Source: Pseudacidovorax sp. NFM-22 (GTDB taxonomy: Bacteria > Pseudomonadota > Gammaproteobacteria > Burkholderiales > Burkholderiaceae_C). From it: a stretch of DNA of 64,000 nt. Location: the NCBI RefSeq assembly GCF_021401245.1, contig NZ_JACBFY010000006.1, positions 480,993-544,992 of the forward strand, written 5' to 3'. The notes beneath the pieces are model-generated. The model was not told the origin of the DNA. It searched no databases and saw nothing but the letters and a program-made list of their open reading frames with translations. Below are positions 33,205 to 44,176 of this stretch, one piece after another (the first letter of the stretch is position 1; each line of letters opens with the position of its first letter). The translations under genes and the position numbers were made by a program.

Positions 33205-33238
33205 GCCGGCAGTCCACCTTGCGTGGCCTGCCGGCTTT
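33205..33238 (+). terminator. Intrinsic terminator of pnp
   Basis: GCCGGCAG (33205-33212) pairs with CTGCCGGC (33228-33235), with an inner CCAC/GTGG stem around CTTGC, followed by TTTC. It begins 16 bases past the pnp stop codon. Confidence 0.65.
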
Positions 33239-33268
33239 CGTCCATCACTGCCCTGAACAGGAGATCGC

Positions 33269-34258
33269 ATGAAAGCCGTCGAGATCAGCAGCCATGGCGC
33301 CCCCGAGGTGCTTCGCCTGTGCACGCGCGACGATCCGCAGCCGGGCGTCGGCGAACTGCTGATCCGCGTTGCGGCCAGCGGTGTGAACCGGCCCGATGTG
33401 CTGCAGCGCATGGGCCAATACCCGGTGCCGCCGGGTGCGTCGGACCTCCCGGGCCTGGAAGTCGCCGGCGAGATCGTCGGCGGCGATGCGGCCGAACTGG
33501 CGCAGGCCGGCTTCAAGCTGGGCGACCGCGTATGTGCGCTGGTCGCTGGCGGCGGCTATGCGCAGCTGTGCGTCGCGCCCATCGGCCAATGCCTGCCGGT
33601 GCCGGAGGGCTGGTCGGACATCGAGGCGGCAGCGCTGCCGGAGACCTTCTTCACCGTCTGGAGCAACGTCTTCGACCGCGGTCGGCTGCAGCAGGGAGAG
33701 ACCTTCCTGGTGCAGGGTGGCACGAGCGGCATCGGCGTGACGGCCATTCAGCTGGCCAAGGCATTCGGCGCGACCGTGATCGCCACGGCGGGCAGTGCCG
33801 ACAAGTGCAAGGCCTGCCTGTCCCTAGGTGCCGATCATGCGATCAACTACCGTGAGCAGGACTTCGCCGAAGAGGTCAAACGCATCACCGGCGGCCGCGG
33901 CGCGGACGTGATCCTCGACATGGTCGCTGGCGACTACGTGGCGCGCGAAGTGGGCTGCCTGGCCGAGGACGGCCGGCTGGTGATCATCGCCGTGCAGGGC
34001 GGCATCGAGAGCGGCTTCAACGCCGGGCTGGTGCTGCGCCGTCGGCTGACGATCACGGGCTCCACGCTGCGCCCGCGTCCGGTCGCCTTCAAGGCGGCCA
34101 TCGCGCGCAGCCTGCGCGAGAAGGTCTGGCCGCTGCTGGCTACGCGCAAGGGCGTGCAGCCGGTGATCCATTCCACATTCGAGGCCGCGGATGCGGCCAA
34201 GGCCCATGCGCTGATGCAGTCCAATCAGCACATCGGCAAGATCGTGCTGACCTGGTGA
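33269..34258 (+). CDS. NAD(P)H quinone oxidoreductase (PIG3/QOR type)
   Basis: A 329-residue zinc-independent medium-chain dehydrogenase/reductase. The GroES-like N-terminal domain ([20 protein letters not shown] segment near residues 33-48) is followed by a Rossmann domain with [19 protein letters not shown] (about 148-166) and [13 protein letters not shown]. The absence of zinc-ligand cysteines and the GxxGxG variant GGTSGIG fit the PIG3 quinone-oxidoreductase branch. AGGAG precedes the ATG. It starts just after the pnp terminator and is followed after 28 bases by tpiA. Confidence 0.85.
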   Translation: MKAVEISSHGAPEVLRLCTRDDPQPGVGELLIRVAASGVNRPDVLQRMGQYPVPPGASDLPGLEVAGEIVGGDAAELAQAGFKLGDRVCALVAGGGYAQLCVAPIGQCLPVPEGWSDIEAAALPETFFTVWSNVFDRGRLQQGETFLVQGGTSGIGVTAIQLAKAFGATVIATAGSADKCKACLSLGADHAINYREQDFAEEVKRITGGRGADVILDMVAGDYVAREVGCLAEDGRLVIIAVQGGIESGFNAGLVLRRRLTITGSTLRPRPVAFKAAIARSLREKVWPLLATRKGVQPVIHSTFEAADAAKAHALMQSNQHIGKIVLTW

Positions 34259-34286
34259 GGGCTGGGCGGCTTATCCATCGAGAACC

Positions 34287-35039
34287 ATGAGCAAGAAAAA
34301 ACAACTCATCGCTGGCAACTGGAAGATGAATGGCGGCCTGGCCGCCAACGAGGCGCTGATTGGTGCGCTTCGTCAGGGAGTGGGCCAGCCGGTCTGTGAT
34401 GTCGCGGTGTGCGTGCCCGCGCCCTATCTGGCGCAGGTGCAGGTGCTGACGCAGGGCTCGCCCATCGCGCTCGGCGCACAGGACGTGTCGGCCCATGCGC
34501 AGGGCGCCTTCACGGGCGAGCAGTCCGTGTCCATGCTGAAGGACTTCGGCGTGGGCTATGCCATCGTCGGCCATTCCGAGCGCCGCCAGTACCACGGGGA
34601 GACCGACGAGGTGGTGGCCGCCAAGGCGGGTGCCGCCCTGGCCGGCGGCATCACGCCCATCGTCTGCGTCGGCGAGACGCTGGCCGAGCGCGAAGCCGGC
34701 AAGACGGAAGAGGTGGTGCGTCGCCAATTGGCCGCCGTGATCCATGCCAACGGCCACTGCATCAGCGAGATCGTCGTCGCGTACGAGCCCGTCTGGGCCA
34801 TCGGCACGGGCAAGACCGCGACGCCGGAGGAGGCGCAGGCTGTGCACGCCGTGCTGCGCGCGCAACTGCAGCATGCGGCCGGCGATGCCGCCGCACGGAT
34901 CCGCATCCTCTACGGCGGCAGCATGAACGCCGCCAATGCCGCGTCGTTGCTGGCGCAGCCGGACATCGACGGCGGCCTCATCGGCGGTGCCTCGCTCAAG
35001 GCGCCCGACTTCCTCCAGATCATCGCGGCCGCGCGCTGA
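34287..35039 (+). CDS. tpiA: Triosephosphate isomerase
   Basis: A 250-residue TIM-barrel enzyme interconverting dihydroxyacetone phosphate and glyceraldehyde 3-phosphate. Catalytic residues are visible: K13 in AGNWKMN, H96 in IVGHSERR and the glutamate of [15 protein letters not shown] (about residue 169), with the phosphate-binding LYGGSMN and GGLIGGASL loops. Glycolysis context only; it is followed by secG after 32 bases, a linkage common in proteobacteria. Confidence 0.97.
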   Translation: MSKKKQLIAGNWKMNGGLAANEALIGALRQGVGQPVCDVAVCVPAPYLAQVQVLTQGSPIALGAQDVSAHAQGAFTGEQSVSMLKDFGVGYAIVGHSERRQYHGETDEVVAAKAGAALAGGITPIVCVGETLAEREAGKTEEVVRRQLAAVIHANGHCISEIVVAYEPVWAIGTGKTATPEEAQAVHAVLRAQLQHAAGDAAARIRILYGGSMNAANAASLLAQPDIDGGLIGGASLKAPDFLQIIAAAR

Positions 35040-35071
35040 CGCGATCGCACCCTTCAAGGAGTTCTCCACAC

Positions 35072-35440
35072 ATGACCATCGTCCACAACATCCTCATCGC
35101 CGTGCAGATCCTGGCCGCCATCGCCATGGTGGGCCTGATCCTCCTGCAGCACGGCAAGGGCGCCGACATGGGCGCCGCGTTCGGCAGCGGCAGCGCCGGC
35201 AGCCTGTTCGGTGCCAGCGGCAGTGCCAACTTCCTGTCGCGGACCACGGCCGTGCTGGCCGCCCTGTTCTTTGCCTGCACGCTGCTGCTGGCCTATTTCG
35301 GCACGCCGCGGGCGGCCGGCGGCGACAGCCTGCTCGAGCGGGCGCCCATCACGGCGCCGGCTTCCCAGATCCCGGCCGGCAACGCCGTGCCCGCACCTGC
35401 TGCGCCCGCTTCGGACGCGGCCCAGATCCCGGCCAAGTGA
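35072..35440 (+). CDS. secG: Preprotein translocase subunit SecG
   Basis: A 122-residue SecYEG accessory subunit with two membrane helices (about residues 5-24 and 56-76) separated by the conserved glycine-rich loop LLQHGKGADMGAAFGSG. The C-terminal extension is rich in alanine and proline (about 95-122) as in other betaproteobacteria. The ATG at 35072 follows AAGGAG. It precedes tRNA-Leu, with complementary arms in the spacer. Confidence 0.94.
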   Translation: MTIVHNILIAVQILAAIAMVGLILLQHGKGADMGAAFGSGSAGSLFGASGSANFLSRTTAVLAALFFACTLLLAYFGTPRAAGGDSLLERAPITAPASQIPAGNAVPAPAAPASDAAQIPAK

Positions 35441-35447
35441 CACAGGC

Positions 35448-35495
35448 ATGCCCCGGGCATCACTTTGTGATGCAGTCCTGTCCAAACCGGGGCAT
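35448..35495 (+). terminator. Stem-loop after secG (arms A and B)
   Basis: ATGCCCCGG (35448-35456) pairs with CCGGGGCAT (35487-35495) over nine bases and encloses a second hairpin, GCATCAC-TTT-GTGATGC (35457-35473). TTTCAG follows, so the T-run is short. It probably ends or attenuates the tpiA-secG transcript. Confidence 0.5.
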
Positions 35496-35502
35496 TTCAG
35501 GG

Positions 35503-35508
35503 TAAACT
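35503..35508 (+). promoter_or_regulatory. Possible -10 element upstream of tRNA-Leu and nuo
   Basis: TAAACT matches four of six -10 consensus bases and would start transcription near 35515, at the first base of the tRNA leader hairpin. No good -35 is visible, so this is tentative. Confidence 0.3.
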
Positions 35509-35515
35509 CCAAGGC

Positions 35516-35564
35516 TGCCCCGGAAAGCCAATAACCTTCTTGGTTCCTCATGCCATCCGGGGCA
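35516..35564 (+). promoter_or_regulatory. Pre-tRNA leader stem-loop (arms C and D)
   Basis: TGCCCCGGA (35516-35524) pairs perfectly with TCCGGGGCA (35556-35564), enclosing a small AACC/GGTT stem (35533-35545). It ends ten bases before the mature tRNA. Arm C is also complementary to arm B of the preceding stem. Confidence 0.5.
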
Positions 35565-35574
35565 AGCGTAAACC

Positions 35575-35659
35575 GCCGTCGTGGTGAAATTGGTAGACAC
35601 GCTATCTTGAGGGGGTAGTGGCGAAAGCTGTGCGAGTTCGAGTCTCGCCGACGGCACCA
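35575..35659 (+). tRNA. tRNA-Leu (anticodon GAG)
   Basis: An 85-base class II tRNA. The acceptor stem is GCCGTCG/CGACGGC, followed by an encoded ACCA (discriminator A plus CCA). The anticodon stem CTATC/GGTAG encloses loop TTGAGGG, so the anticodon is GAG (35609-35611), reading CUC/CUU leucine codons. The T-arm contains GTTCGAGTC, and a long variable arm (GGCGAAAGCT) fits leucine. It lies 75 bases before nuoA on the same strand. Confidence 0.97.
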
Positions 35660-35734
35660 ATCTGCACCGGCTGATGCGCCAACCTACAACGGGTCTGGCC
35701 ATCGGTCGGTGGCAAGCGGTGATAGAGCCCCCCG

Positions 35735-36094
35735 ATGAACCTCGCGACCTACCTTCCCGTTCTGTTGTTCATTCTGGTGGGGGTGGCGGTAGGCATACTC
35801 CCGCAAGTTCTGGGTTTCGTTCTGGGCCCGAACCGGCCCGACGCGGCCAAGAATTCCCCTTACGAGTGCGGCTTCGAGGCGTTCGAGAACGCCCGCATGC
35901 AGTTCGACGTCCGCTACTACCTCGTCGCCATTCTCTTCATCCTCTTCGACCTGGAAATCGCCTTCCTCTTCCCGTGGGCCGTCGCCTTCAAGGAAGTGGG
36001 TCCGCTGGGCTTCTGGGCGGCGGTGGTGTTCCTGGCCATCCTCGTCGTGGGCTTCGCCTACGAGTGGAAAAAAGGCGCCCTGGATTGGGAATGA
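35735..36094 (+). CDS. nuoA: NADH-quinone oxidoreductase subunit A
   Basis: A 119-residue membrane subunit of respiratory complex I. Three hydrophobic helices are visible (about residues 7-29, 60-80, 88-108), with the conserved PYECGFE and [12 protein letters not shown] motifs in the loop and second helix that line the quinone entry region. First gene of a complete 14-gene nuo operon; nuoB follows after 30 bases. Confidence 0.97.
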   Translation: MNLATYLPVLLFILVGVAVGILPQVLGFVLGPNRPDAAKNSPYECGFEAFENARMQFDVRYYLVAILFILFDLEIAFLFPWAVAFKEVGPLGFWAAVVFLAILVVGFAYEWKKGALDWE

Positions 36095-36124
36095 GGCGAA
36101 GCAACCCGAGAGGAAAAGCTGGCC

Positions 36125-36607
36125 ATGGCCATTGAAGGTGTGTTCAAGGAAGGCTTCATCACCACGTCCTACGACGCGGTGGTGAACTGGGCAAAGACGG
36201 GCTCGCTGTGGCCCATGACCTTCGGCCTCGCCTGCTGCGCGGTCGAGATGATGCACGCGGCCGCGGCCCGCTACGACATCGGCCGCTTCGGCGCCGAGGT
36301 GTTCCGGGCCAGTCCGCGCCAGTCCGATCTGATGATCGTGGCCGGGACGTTGTGCAACAAGATGGCGCCGGCCCTGCGCAAGGTGTACGACCAGATGGCC
36401 GAGCCCCGCTGGGTGCTCTCCATGGGTTCCTGCGCCAACGGCGGCGGCTACTACCACTACAGCTATTCGGTGGTGCGCGGCTGCGACCGCATCGTGCCGG
36501 TCGACGTCTACGTTCCCGGCTGCCCGCCGACGGCCGAGGCGCTGATCTACGGGATCATCCAGCTGCAGCAGAAGGTGCGCCGCACCAACACCATCGCGCG
36601 TGCCTGA
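36125..36607 (+). CDS. nuoB: NADH-quinone oxidoreductase subunit B
   Basis: A 160-residue peripheral subunit holding the terminal [4Fe-4S] cluster N2 that passes electrons to quinone. The ligands are visible as the tandem cysteines in [18 protein letters not shown] and VPGCPP. The protein lies at the junction with the membrane arm. nuoC follows after 13 bases. Confidence 0.97.
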   Translation: MAIEGVFKEGFITTSYDAVVNWAKTGSLWPMTFGLACCAVEMMHAAAARYDIGRFGAEVFRASPRQSDLMIVAGTLCNKMAPALRKVYDQMAEPRWVLSMGSCANGGGYYHYSYSVVRGCDRIVPVDVYVPGCPPTAEALIYGIIQLQQKVRRTNTIARA

Positions 36608-36620
36608 GCGCGCCCCTCCC

Positions 36621-37229
36621 ATGACATCGATTGCCATTGATCCGCAGGTCCTGAAGGACCAGCTTGCACTTGCCCTGGGCGACAAGGTGCGCGAGGTCAG
36701 CCTCGCGTTGGGCGAGGTGACGATCATCGTCAGCGCCGCCAATTACCTGGACGTGATGAAGACGCTGCGCGACACCGCCGGCATGCAGTTCGAGCAGCTC
36801 ATCGACCTGTGCGGGATGGACTATTCCGCCTGGCGCGACGAGGTGTGGGAAGGCCCGCGCTTCGCCGTGGTGGCGCACCTGCTGTCGGTGAGCCTCAACC
36901 AGCGCGTGCGCGTGCGCGCCTTCTGCCCCGACGACGACCTGCCGGTGATCGCCTCCGTCAACGAGCTGTGGGCCGCCGCCAACTGGTTCGAGCGCGAGGC
37001 CTTCGATCTGTATGGCATCGTCTTCGACGGCCACCCGGACCTGCGCCGCATCCTGACCGACTATGGCTTCATCGGCCACCCGTTCCGCAAGGACTTCCCG
37101 CTGTCGGGCCATGTCGAGATGCGCTACGACGAGCAGATGCAGCGCGTGGTCTACCAGCCGGTGACCATCGAGCCGCGCGAGATCACGCCGCGCGTGATCC
37201 GCGAAGAGCACTACGGCGGCCTGCACTGA
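36621..37229 (+). CDS. nuoC: NADH-quinone oxidoreductase subunit C
   Basis: A 202-residue 30-kDa-type subunit of the complex I connecting module. It shows the family signature [20 protein letters not shown] (about residues 124-143) and ends with a conserved HYGGLH. It is a separate gene, not fused to nuoD as in E. coli. The ATG at 36621 was preferred over a GTG at 36600 because the latter overlaps the nuoB end and adds no conserved sequence. Confidence 0.96.
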   Translation: MTSIAIDPQVLKDQLALALGDKVREVSLALGEVTIIVSAANYLDVMKTLRDTAGMQFEQLIDLCGMDYSAWRDEVWEGPRFAVVAHLLSVSLNQRVRVRAFCPDDDLPVIASVNELWAAANWFEREAFDLYGIVFDGHPDLRRILTDYGFIGHPFRKDFPLSGHVEMRYDEQMQRVVYQPVTIEPREITPRVIREEHYGGLH

Positions 37230-37244
37230 ACCCCCGACCGACCC

Positions 37245-38498
37245 ATGGCTGAAATCAAGAACTACACGCTCAACTTCGGGCCGCAGCACCCGGCCGCGCA
37301 CGGTGTGCTGCGCCTGGTGCTGGAGCTCGACGGCGAAGTGGTGCAACGCGCCGACCCGCACATCGGCCTGCTGCACCGCGCCACCGAGAAGCTGGCCGAG
37401 CACAAGACCTTCATCCAGTCGCTGCCCTACATGGACCGTCTCGACTACGTGTCCATGATGTGCAACGAGCACGCCTACTGCCTGGCCATCGAGAAGCTGC
37501 TCGGCCTGGAAGTGCCGATCCGCGCCCAGTACATCCGTGTGATGTTCTCGGAGATCACGCGCATGCTCAACCACCTGATGTGGCTGGGCTCGCACGGCAA
37601 CGACTGCGGCAGCTCCACGATCCTGATCTACGCCTTCCGCGAGCGCGAGGACCTGTTCGACGCCTACGAGGCCGTGTCGGGCGCGCGCATGCATGCGGCC
37701 TACTTCCGTCCGGGCGGCGTGTACCGCGACCTGCCGGACAGCATGCCGCAGTACAAGCACAGCAAGATCAAGAACGCCAAGGCCCTCGCTCGCATGAACG
37801 AGAACCGCCAGGGTTCGTTGCTGGACTTCCTCGAAGACTTCACGAAGCGCTTCGACACCTACCTGGCCGAATACCACACGCTGCTGACCGACAACCGCAT
37901 CTGGAAGCAGCGCACCGTGGGCATCGGCGTCATGGACCCCGACCGCGCGCTCAACCTGGGCCTCACCGGCCCGATGCTGCGCGGCTCCGGCATCGCCTGG
38001 GATCTGCGCAAGACGCAGCCCTACGACGTCTACGACCAGCTCGACTTCGACATTCCGGTGGGCAAGACCGGTGACTGCTACGACCGCTACCTCGTGCGCA
38101 TGGAGGAGCTCAACCAGTCGAACCGCATCATTGCCCAGTGCGTGAAGTGGCTCAAGGCCAACCCCGGCCCGGTCATCACGGACAACCACAAGGTGGCGGC
38201 TCCCAAGCGCGAGGCCATGAAGGCCAACATGGAAGAGCTGATCCACCACTTCAAGCTCTTCACCGAGGGCTTCCGCGTGCCCGAAGGCGAGGCCTATGCC
38301 GCCGTCGAGCATCCCAAGGGCGAGTTCGGCATCTACCTGGTCAGCGACGGTGCCAACAAGCCTTACCGCCTGAAGATCCGGCCGCCGGGCTTCGTGCACC
38401 TGGCCGCGCTTGACGAGATGGCGCGCGGCCACATGCTGGCCGACACCGTGGCCATCATCGGCACGCTGGACATCGTCTTCGGAGAGATCGATCGATGA
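37245..38498 (+). CDS. nuoD: NADH-quinone oxidoreductase subunit D
   Basis: A 417-residue 49-kDa-type subunit, derived from the hydrogenase large subunit but lacking its NiFe cysteines, forming the quinone site with NuoB. Seen are [19 protein letters not shown] (quinone-site histidines), [24 protein letters not shown] and the C-terminal IVFGEIDR. Overlaps nuoE by four bases. Confidence 0.97.
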   Translation: MAEIKNYTLNFGPQHPAAHGVLRLVLELDGEVVQRADPHIGLLHRATEKLAEHKTFIQSLPYMDRLDYVSMMCNEHAYCLAIEKLLGLEVPIRAQYIRVMFSEITRMLNHLMWLGSHGNDCGSSTILIYAFREREDLFDAYEAVSGARMHAAYFRPGGVYRDLPDSMPQYKHSKIKNAKALARMNENRQGSLLDFLEDFTKRFDTYLAEYHTLLTDNRIWKQRTVGIGVMDPDRALNLGLTGPMLRGSGIAWDLRKTQPYDVYDQLDFDIPVGKTGDCYDRYLVRMEELNQSNRIIAQCVKWLKANPGPVITDNHKVAAPKREAMKANMEELIHHFKLFTEGFRVPEGEAYAAVEHPKGEFGIYLVSDGANKPYRLKIRPPGFVHLAALDEMARGHMLADTVAIIGTLDIVFGEIDR

Positions 38499-39040
38499 GC
38501 GATTCCCTCAACAATCCTCCCATCGCCCCCGCGGCACTGCCGCAGGACATGCTGGACCGCTTCGCCCGCGAAGTCGCCAAGTACCCCGACAGCGACGCCG
38601 GCCGCCAGTCCGCCGTGATGGCCTGCCTGTCCATCGTGCAGCAGGTCTACGGCTGGGTCAGCGACGAGAACGAGGCCGCCGTGGCCGCCTACCTGGGCAT
38701 GCCCCAGATCGCGGCGCGCGAGGTGACCACGTTCTACAACATGTACAACCAGCAGCCGGTGGGCAAGTTCAAGCTGAACGTCTGCACCAACCTGCCGTGC
38801 CAGCTGCGCGACGGCTACAAGGCGCTGCACCACCTCGAAGCCAAGCTGGGCATCAAGATGGGCGAGACCACCGCCGACGGCATGTTCACGCTGCAGCAGA
38901 GCGAATGCCTGGGTGCCTGCGCCGATTCGCCGGTGATGCTGGTCAACGACCGCACCATGTGCAGCTTCATGAGCAACGAGAAGCTCGACCAGCTGGTCGA
39001 CGGCCTGCGTGCCGCCGAGCCGCAAGGGGAGAAACGCTGA
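38495..39040 (+). CDS. nuoE: NADH-quinone oxidoreductase subunit E
   Basis: A 181-residue 24-kDa-type subunit with a thioredoxin-like [2Fe-2S] domain. Cluster ligands lie in CTNLPC (about residues 96-101) and CLGAC (about 138-142), giving the C-x4-C and C-x3-C pattern. It works with NuoF at the NADH end of complex I. Its stop and the nuoF start share one base (TGATG). Confidence 0.96.
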   Translation: MSDSLNNPPIAPAALPQDMLDRFAREVAKYPDSDAGRQSAVMACLSIVQQVYGWVSDENEAAVAAYLGMPQIAAREVTTFYNMYNQQPVGKFKLNVCTNLPCQLRDGYKALHHLEAKLGIKMGETTADGMFTLQQSECLGACADSPVMLVNDRTMCSFMSNEKLDQLVDGLRAAEPQGEKR

Positions 39041-40380
39041 TGACCCCCGATCAAGTCCTCTCGCAGTTCCGCGCCACCGGCGTGCAGACCTGCTTCCATG
39101 GCCGCCACATCGATCCGCAGATCTATGCCGGCCTGGACGGCACCAACTGGAGCCTCGCCGACTACGAGGCGCGCGGCGGCTACCAGGCGCTGCGCAAGAT
39201 CCTCGCCGAGGGCCTGACGCAAGACCAAGTGATCGCCGAGGTCAAGACCTCCGGCCTGCGCGGCCGCGGCGGCGCCGGCTTTCCGACGGGACTGAAGTGG
39301 AGCTTCATGCCCCGCCAGTTCCCGGGCCAGAAGTACCTGGTCTGCAACTCGGACGAAGGCGAGCCCGGCACCTGCAAGGACCGCGACATCCTCATGTTCA
39401 ACCCGCACATCGTCATCGAAGGCATGGCGATCGCGGCGTATGCCATGGGCATCAGCGTGGGCTACAACTACATCCACGGTGAGATCTTCGAGGTGTACGA
39501 GCGCTTCGAGGCGGCCCTGGAAGAGGCGCGCGCCGCCGGCTACCTGGGCGGCAACATCATGGGCAGCAACTTCAGCTTTCAGCTGCACGCGCACCATGGC
39601 TTCGGCGCCTACATCTGCGGCGAGGAAACCGCGCTGCTCGAATCGCTCGAAGGCAAGAAGGGCCAGCCGCGCTTCAAGCCGCCGTTCCCTGCCAGCTTCG
39701 GCCTGTACGGCAAGCCGACCACGATCAACAACACCGAGACCTTCGCGGCGGTGCCCTGGATCATCCGCAACGGCGGCCAGGCCTACCTGGAGTGTGGCAA
39801 GCCCAACAACGGCGGCACCAAGATCTACTCGGTCTCGGGCGACGTCGAGCTGCCCGGCAACTACGAAGTGCCGATGGGCACGCCCTTCTCCAAGCTGCTG
39901 GAGCTGGCGGGCGGCGTGCGCAAGGGGCGCAAGCTCAAGGCCGTGATCCCGGGCGGCTCGTCCGCGCCGGTGCTGCCAGCCGACATCATGATGTCCTGCA
40001 CGATGGACTACGACTCCATCGCCAAGGCGGGCTCCATGCTGGGCTCGGGTGCCGTCATCGTGATGGACGACAGCCGCTGCATGGTCGAGTCGCTCAAGCG
40101 CCTGTCGTACTTCTACATGCACGAGTCCTGCGGTCAGTGCACGCCCTGCCGCGAAGGCACGGGCTGGCTGTGGCGCGTGGTCGACCGCATCCACCATGGC
40201 GAAGGCCGCGCCTCCGACATGGACCTGCTGAATTCCGTGGCCGACAACATCCAGGGCCGCACGATCTGCGCGCTGGGCGATGCCGCGGCCATGCCCGTGC
40301 GTGCCATGCTGAAGCACTTCCGTCACGAGTTCGAGGCCATGGTGCCCGGCTACGTGCCGAAGACGCCGGCCCAGGCCTGA
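39040..40380 (+). CDS. nuoF: NADH-quinone oxidoreductase subunit F
   Basis: A 446-residue 51-kDa-type subunit that oxidises NADH. The FMN/NADH-binding glycine-rich motif [17 protein letters not shown] and [15 protein letters not shown] are present, and the [4Fe-4S] N3 ligands are in [15 protein letters not shown] plus a later cysteine (TICALGDAA). The start overlaps nuoE by one base. Confidence 0.97.
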   Translation: MTPDQVLSQFRATGVQTCFHGRHIDPQIYAGLDGTNWSLADYEARGGYQALRKILAEGLTQDQVIAEVKTSGLRGRGGAGFPTGLKWSFMPRQFPGQKYLVCNSDEGEPGTCKDRDILMFNPHIVIEGMAIAAYAMGISVGYNYIHGEIFEVYERFEAALEEARAAGYLGGNIMGSNFSFQLHAHHGFGAYICGEETALLESLEGKKGQPRFKPPFPASFGLYGKPTTINNTETFAAVPWIIRNGGQAYLECGKPNNGGTKIYSVSGDVELPGNYEVPMGTPFSKLLELAGGVRKGRKLKAVIPGGSSAPVLPADIMMSCTMDYDSIAKAGSMLGSGAVIVMDDSRCMVESLKRLSYFYMHESCGQCTPCREGTGWLWRVVDRIHHGEGRASDMDLLNSVADNIQGRTICALGDAAAMPVRAMLKHFRHEFEAMVPGYVPKTPAQA

Positions 40381-40399
40381 GCGGGAGCGAGAACCTCAC

Positions 40400-42556
40400 A
40401 TGATCGAAATCGAACTCGACGGCAAGAAGGTCGAAGTGGCCGAAGGCAGCATGGTCATGCATGCGGCCGACAAGGCCGGGACCTACATCCCGCATTTCTG
40501 CTACCACAAGAAGCTCTCCATCGCCGCCAACTGCCGCATGTGCTTGGTGGACGTGGAGAAGGCGCCCAAGCCGATGCCGGCCTGCGCCACGCCCGTCACG
40601 CAGGGCATGATCGTGCGCACCCAGTCCGACAAGGCCGTCAAGGCCCAGAAGTCGGTCATGGAGTTCCTGCTGATCAACCATCCGCTGGACTGCCCCATCT
40701 GCGACCAGGGCGGCGAATGCCAGCTGCAGGATCTGGCGGTGGGCTACGGCGGTGGCGCCTCGCGCTACCAGGAAGAAAAGCGCGTGGTGTTCCACAAGGA
40801 CGTGGGCCCGCTGATCTCCATGGAGGAGATGAGCCGCTGCATCCACTGCACCCGCTGCGTGCGCTTCGGCCAGGAAGTGGCCGGCATCATGGAACTGGGC
40901 ATGGTGAACCGGGGCGAGCACTCCGAGATCACCACGGTGGTCGGCGACACCGTCGACTCCGAGCTGTCCGGCAACATGATCGACATCTGCCCGGTCGGCG
41001 CGCTCACGAGCAAGCCCTTCCGCTACAGCGCCCGCACCTGGGAACTGTCGCGCCGCAAGTCGGTGAGCCCGCACGATTCCACCGGCGCCAACCTGATCGT
41101 CCAGGTCAAGAACAACCGCGTGATGCGCGTTCTGCCGCTGGAGAACGAGGACGTCAACGAGTGCTGGATCGCCGACCGCGACCGCTTCTCCTATGAAGCC
41201 CTCGGCAGCGAAGAACGCCTGACGCAGCCCATGCTGAAGCAGGGCGGTCAATGGCAGGCCGTGGACTGGCAGACGGCCCTCGAGTATGTCGCCACCGGTC
41301 TCAAGCAGATCAAGGCCGACCATGGCGCTGGCGCCATCGGCGCGCTGGTGAGCCCGCACAGTACCGTGGAAGAACTGGCCCTGGCCGGCGCGCTGGTGCG
41401 CGGCCTCGGCAGCGAGAACATCGACCACCGTCTGCGCCATGCCGATTTCGGCAACGTCGGCGGCGGCATCCGCTGGCTGGGCACCTCCATCGCCTCGCTG
41501 TCGAACCTGCAGCGCGTGCTGGTGGTCGGCAGCAACCTGCGCAAGGACCATCCGCTGTTCGCGCAGCGCATCCGCCAGTCCGTGCGCAAGGGCGGCAAGC
41601 TGTTCGCCATCGCCACGGCCGAGCAACTGGCGGCCGACGCCTCGTGGGCCATTCCGCTGGCCGGCTTCCAGCAGGTCGACGCGGCCGGCTGGTACGGCGC
41701 GCTGGCCCAGATCGCGGCCGCCGTGGCGGCAGAGAAGGGCGTCGCCGCACCTGCACAGGCCGACGTCACCGATGCTGCACGCGGCGTGGCGCAGGCCCTG
41801 GTGGGCGGCGAGCGCAAGGCCATCCTGCTGGGCAATGGTGCCGCGCACCATGCCGAGGCCTCGCGCCTGCTGGCGCTGGCCCAGTGGATCGGCGCCCAGA
41901 CCGGTGCCAGCGTCGGCTACCTGACCGAAGCGGCCAACACCGTCGGCGCGCAGTGGGTCAACGCCCAGCCGGGCGCCAAGGGCCTGAACGCCGGCCAGAT
42001 GCTGGCAGGCGGCCTCAAGGCGGCACTGCTGCTCAACACCGAGCCGGTGTTCGATTCGGCCGCCGGTGCGCGTGCTGCGGACGCACTCGGTCAGGCGCAG
42101 ATGGTGGTCACCCTGAGCCCCTTCAAGGCCAACCTCGAATTCAGCGACGTGCTGCTGCCCATCGCGCCCTTCAGCGAGACGCCGGGCACTTTCGTCAATG
42201 CCGAAGGCCGCATCCAGAGCTTCCATGCCGTGGTGCGCCCCCTGGGCGAGGCGCGTCCCGCGTGGAAGGTGCTGCGCGTGCTGGGCAACCTGCTGGGCCT
42301 GTCGGGCTTCGACTTCGAGTCGACGCAGGACGTGATGGCCAAGGTGCGTGGTTCGTCCGCTGCCGACTTCGTCGCCGCGGAGCGCCTGGGCAACGACGCC
42401 CCGGTCGTCGACCTGGCTTCTGCCTCGGCCGCCGGCCAGGCCGCGCCGGTCACCGCCGCCATCTACCAACTGGATTCGCTGGTGCGCCGCGCACCGTCGC
42501 TGCAACTGACGACCGACGGCCGCCGCGCCGCCGCCGCACAGGAGGTGTCGGCATGA
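40400..42556 (+). CDS. nuoG: NADH-quinone oxidoreductase subunit G
   Basis: A 718-residue 75-kDa-type subunit. The N-terminal ferredoxin-like [2Fe-2S] domain ([12 protein letters not shown] and ACATPV), the HxxxC ligand region ([19 protein letters not shown]) and the [4Fe-4S] ligands (CIHCTRC, then ICPVGAL) occupy about residues 1-205. The rest is a molybdopterin-oxidoreductase-like domain without cofactor. Overlaps nuoH by four bases. Confidence 0.96.
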   Translation: MIEIELDGKKVEVAEGSMVMHAADKAGTYIPHFCYHKKLSIAANCRMCLVDVEKAPKPMPACATPVTQGMIVRTQSDKAVKAQKSVMEFLLINHPLDCPICDQGGECQLQDLAVGYGGGASRYQEEKRVVFHKDVGPLISMEEMSRCIHCTRCVRFGQEVAGIMELGMVNRGEHSEITTVVGDTVDSELSGNMIDICPVGALTSKPFRYSARTWELSRRKSVSPHDSTGANLIVQVKNNRVMRVLPLENEDVNECWIADRDRFSYEALGSEERLTQPMLKQGGQWQAVDWQTALEYVATGLKQIKADHGAGAIGALVSPHSTVEELALAGALVRGLGSENIDHRLRHADFGNVGGGIRWLGTSIASLSNLQRVLVVGSNLRKDHPLFAQRIRQSVRKGGKLFAIATAEQLAADASWAIPLAGFQQVDAAGWYGALAQIAAAVAAEKGVAAPAQADVTDAARGVAQALVGGERKAILLGNGAAHHAEASRLLALAQWIGAQTGASVGYLTEAANTVGAQWVNAQPGAKGLNAGQMLAGGLKAALLLNTEPVFDSAAGARAADALGQAQMVVTLSPFKANLEFSDVLLPIAPFSETPGTFVNAEGRIQSFHAVVRPLGEARPAWKVLRVLGNLLGLSGFDFESTQDVMAKVRGSSAADFVAAERLGNDAPVVDLASASAAGQAAPVTAAIYQLDSLVRRAPSLQLTTDGRRAAAAQEVSA

Positions 42557-43629
42557 TCGACGCGCTGTACAACGCCGGCTACGGCCTCATCGGCGCCCAC
42601 TGGTGGACGGCTGGCGGCTGGCCCGTCATCTGGGCGCTGCTCAAGATCATCGCCGTGCTGCTGCCCGTGCTGGGCGCCGTGGCCTATGCCACGCTGTGGG
42701 AGCGCAAGTTCCTCGGCTGGATCCAGGTGCGCCACGGACCCAACCGGGTCGGCCCCTTCGGCCTGCTGCAGCCGATCGCCGACGCGGTCAAGCTGCTGAC
42801 CAAGGAGCTGATCAACCCGACGGCGGCGAGCTCCGGCCTGTTCCGCCTCGGCCCGGTCATGGCCATCATGCCGGCCCTCGCGGCCTGGGTGGCCATTCCC
42901 TTCGGGCCCGATGCGGTCATCGCGAACGTCAACGCCGGCCTGCTGCTGATCATGGCCATCACCTCCATCGAGGTGTACGGCGTGATCATCGCCGGCTGGG
43001 CCTCGAATTCGAAGTACGCCTTTCTGGGCGCGCTGCGCGCCTCGGCCCAGATGGTGAGCTATGAAATCGCGATGGGCTTCTGCTTCGTCGTGGTGATCAT
43101 GGTCTCGGGCAGCCTGAGCCTGGGCGACATCGTCGCCGTGCAGGGCAAGGGCACCTTCGCCGACATGGGCCTGTCCTTCCTGTCCTGGAACTGGCTGCCG
43201 CTGCTGCCCATCTTCATCGTCTACCTGATCTCGGGCGTGGCCGAAACCAACCGCCACCCCTTCGACGTGGTCGAAGGCGAGGCCGAGATCGTGGCCGGCC
43301 ACATGGTCGAGTACTCGGGCATGGGCTTCGCGATCTTCTTCCTGGCCGAGTACGCCAGCATGTGGCTGGTGTCGATCCTGGCCGTGCTCATGTTCCTGGG
43401 CGGCTGGCTGCCCCCGGTCGGCTTCCTGGCCTTCATCCCCGGCTGGATCTGGCTGGGCCTGAAGACCTTCTTCGTGCTGTCGCTGTTCATCTGGATCCGC
43501 GGCACCTTCCCGCGCTTCCGCTACGACCAGATCATGCGCCTGGGCTGGAAGATCTTCATCCCCGTCACGCTGGTCTGGCTGCTGATCGTCGGCGGCTGGA
43601 TGCAGACGCCCTGGAACATCTGGAAATAA
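42553..43629 (+). CDS. nuoH: NADH-quinone oxidoreductase subunit H
   Basis: A 358-residue membrane subunit with about eight to nine helices that forms much of the quinone chamber at the arm junction. Conserved loops include [20 protein letters not shown] and [20 protein letters not shown], the charged E-channel loop. The ATG overlaps the nuoG stop. Confidence 0.97.
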   Translation: MIDALYNAGYGLIGAHWWTAGGWPVIWALLKIIAVLLPVLGAVAYATLWERKFLGWIQVRHGPNRVGPFGLLQPIADAVKLLTKELINPTAASSGLFRLGPVMAIMPALAAWVAIPFGPDAVIANVNAGLLLIMAITSIEVYGVIIAGWASNSKYAFLGALRASAQMVSYEIAMGFCFVVVIMVSGSLSLGDIVAVQGKGTFADMGLSFLSWNWLPLLPIFIVYLISGVAETNRHPFDVVEGEAEIVAGHMVEYSGMGFAIFFLAEYASMWLVSILAVLMFLGGWLPPVGFLAFIPGWIWLGLKTFFVLSLFIWIRGTFPRFRYDQIMRLGWKIFIPVTLVWLLIVGGWMQTPWNIWK

Positions 43630-43641
43630 GGTGGACCACGA

Positions 43642-44151
43642 ATGACCGCCGTCGCTGCTTCTCCTTTTTCGATCAAGGACTTCTTCAAGAGCTTCATGCT
43701 CGTGGAACTGTTCAAGGGCATGGCCCTGACGGGGCGCTATGCGCTGCGCCGCAAGGTGACCGTCCAGTTCCCTGAAGAAAAGACACCCCTGTCGCCGCGC
43801 TTCCGCGGCCTGCACGCCCTGCGCCGCTACGAGAACGGCGAAGAGCGCTGCATCGCCTGCAAGCTCTGCGAGGCCGTGTGCCCCGCCGTGGCCATCACCA
43901 TCGAGTCCGCCGTGCGCGACGATGGCACCCGCCGCACCACCCGCTACGACATCGACCTGACCAAGTGCATCTTCTGCGGCTTCTGCGAAGAAAGCTGCCC
44001 GGTCGATTCGATCGTCGAGACGCACATCCTGGAGTACCACGGCGAGAAGCGCGGTGACCTGTACTTCACCAAGGACATGCTGCTGGCAGTGGGCGACCGC
44101 TACGAGCAAGAGATCGCGGCCAGCAAGGCGGCCGACGCCAAGTACCGCTGA
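43642..44151 (+). CDS. nuoI: NADH-quinone oxidoreductase subunit I
   Basis: A 169-residue ferredoxin-like subunit with two [4Fe-4S] clusters (N6a, N6b). Both C-x2-C-x2-C-x3-CP motifs are intact: [12 protein letters not shown] and [12 protein letters not shown]. An amphipathic N-terminal helix anchors it to the membrane arm. Confidence 0.97.
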   Translation: MTAVAASPFSIKDFFKSFMLVELFKGMALTGRYALRRKVTVQFPEEKTPLSPRFRGLHALRRYENGEERCIACKLCEAVCPAVAITIESAVRDDGTRRTTRYDIDLTKCIFCGFCEESCPVDSIVETHILEYHGEKRGDLYFTKDMLLAVGDRYEQEIAASKAADAKYR

Positions 44152-44176
44152 ACCGGCGAAGCGAAAAGAAAAACCC

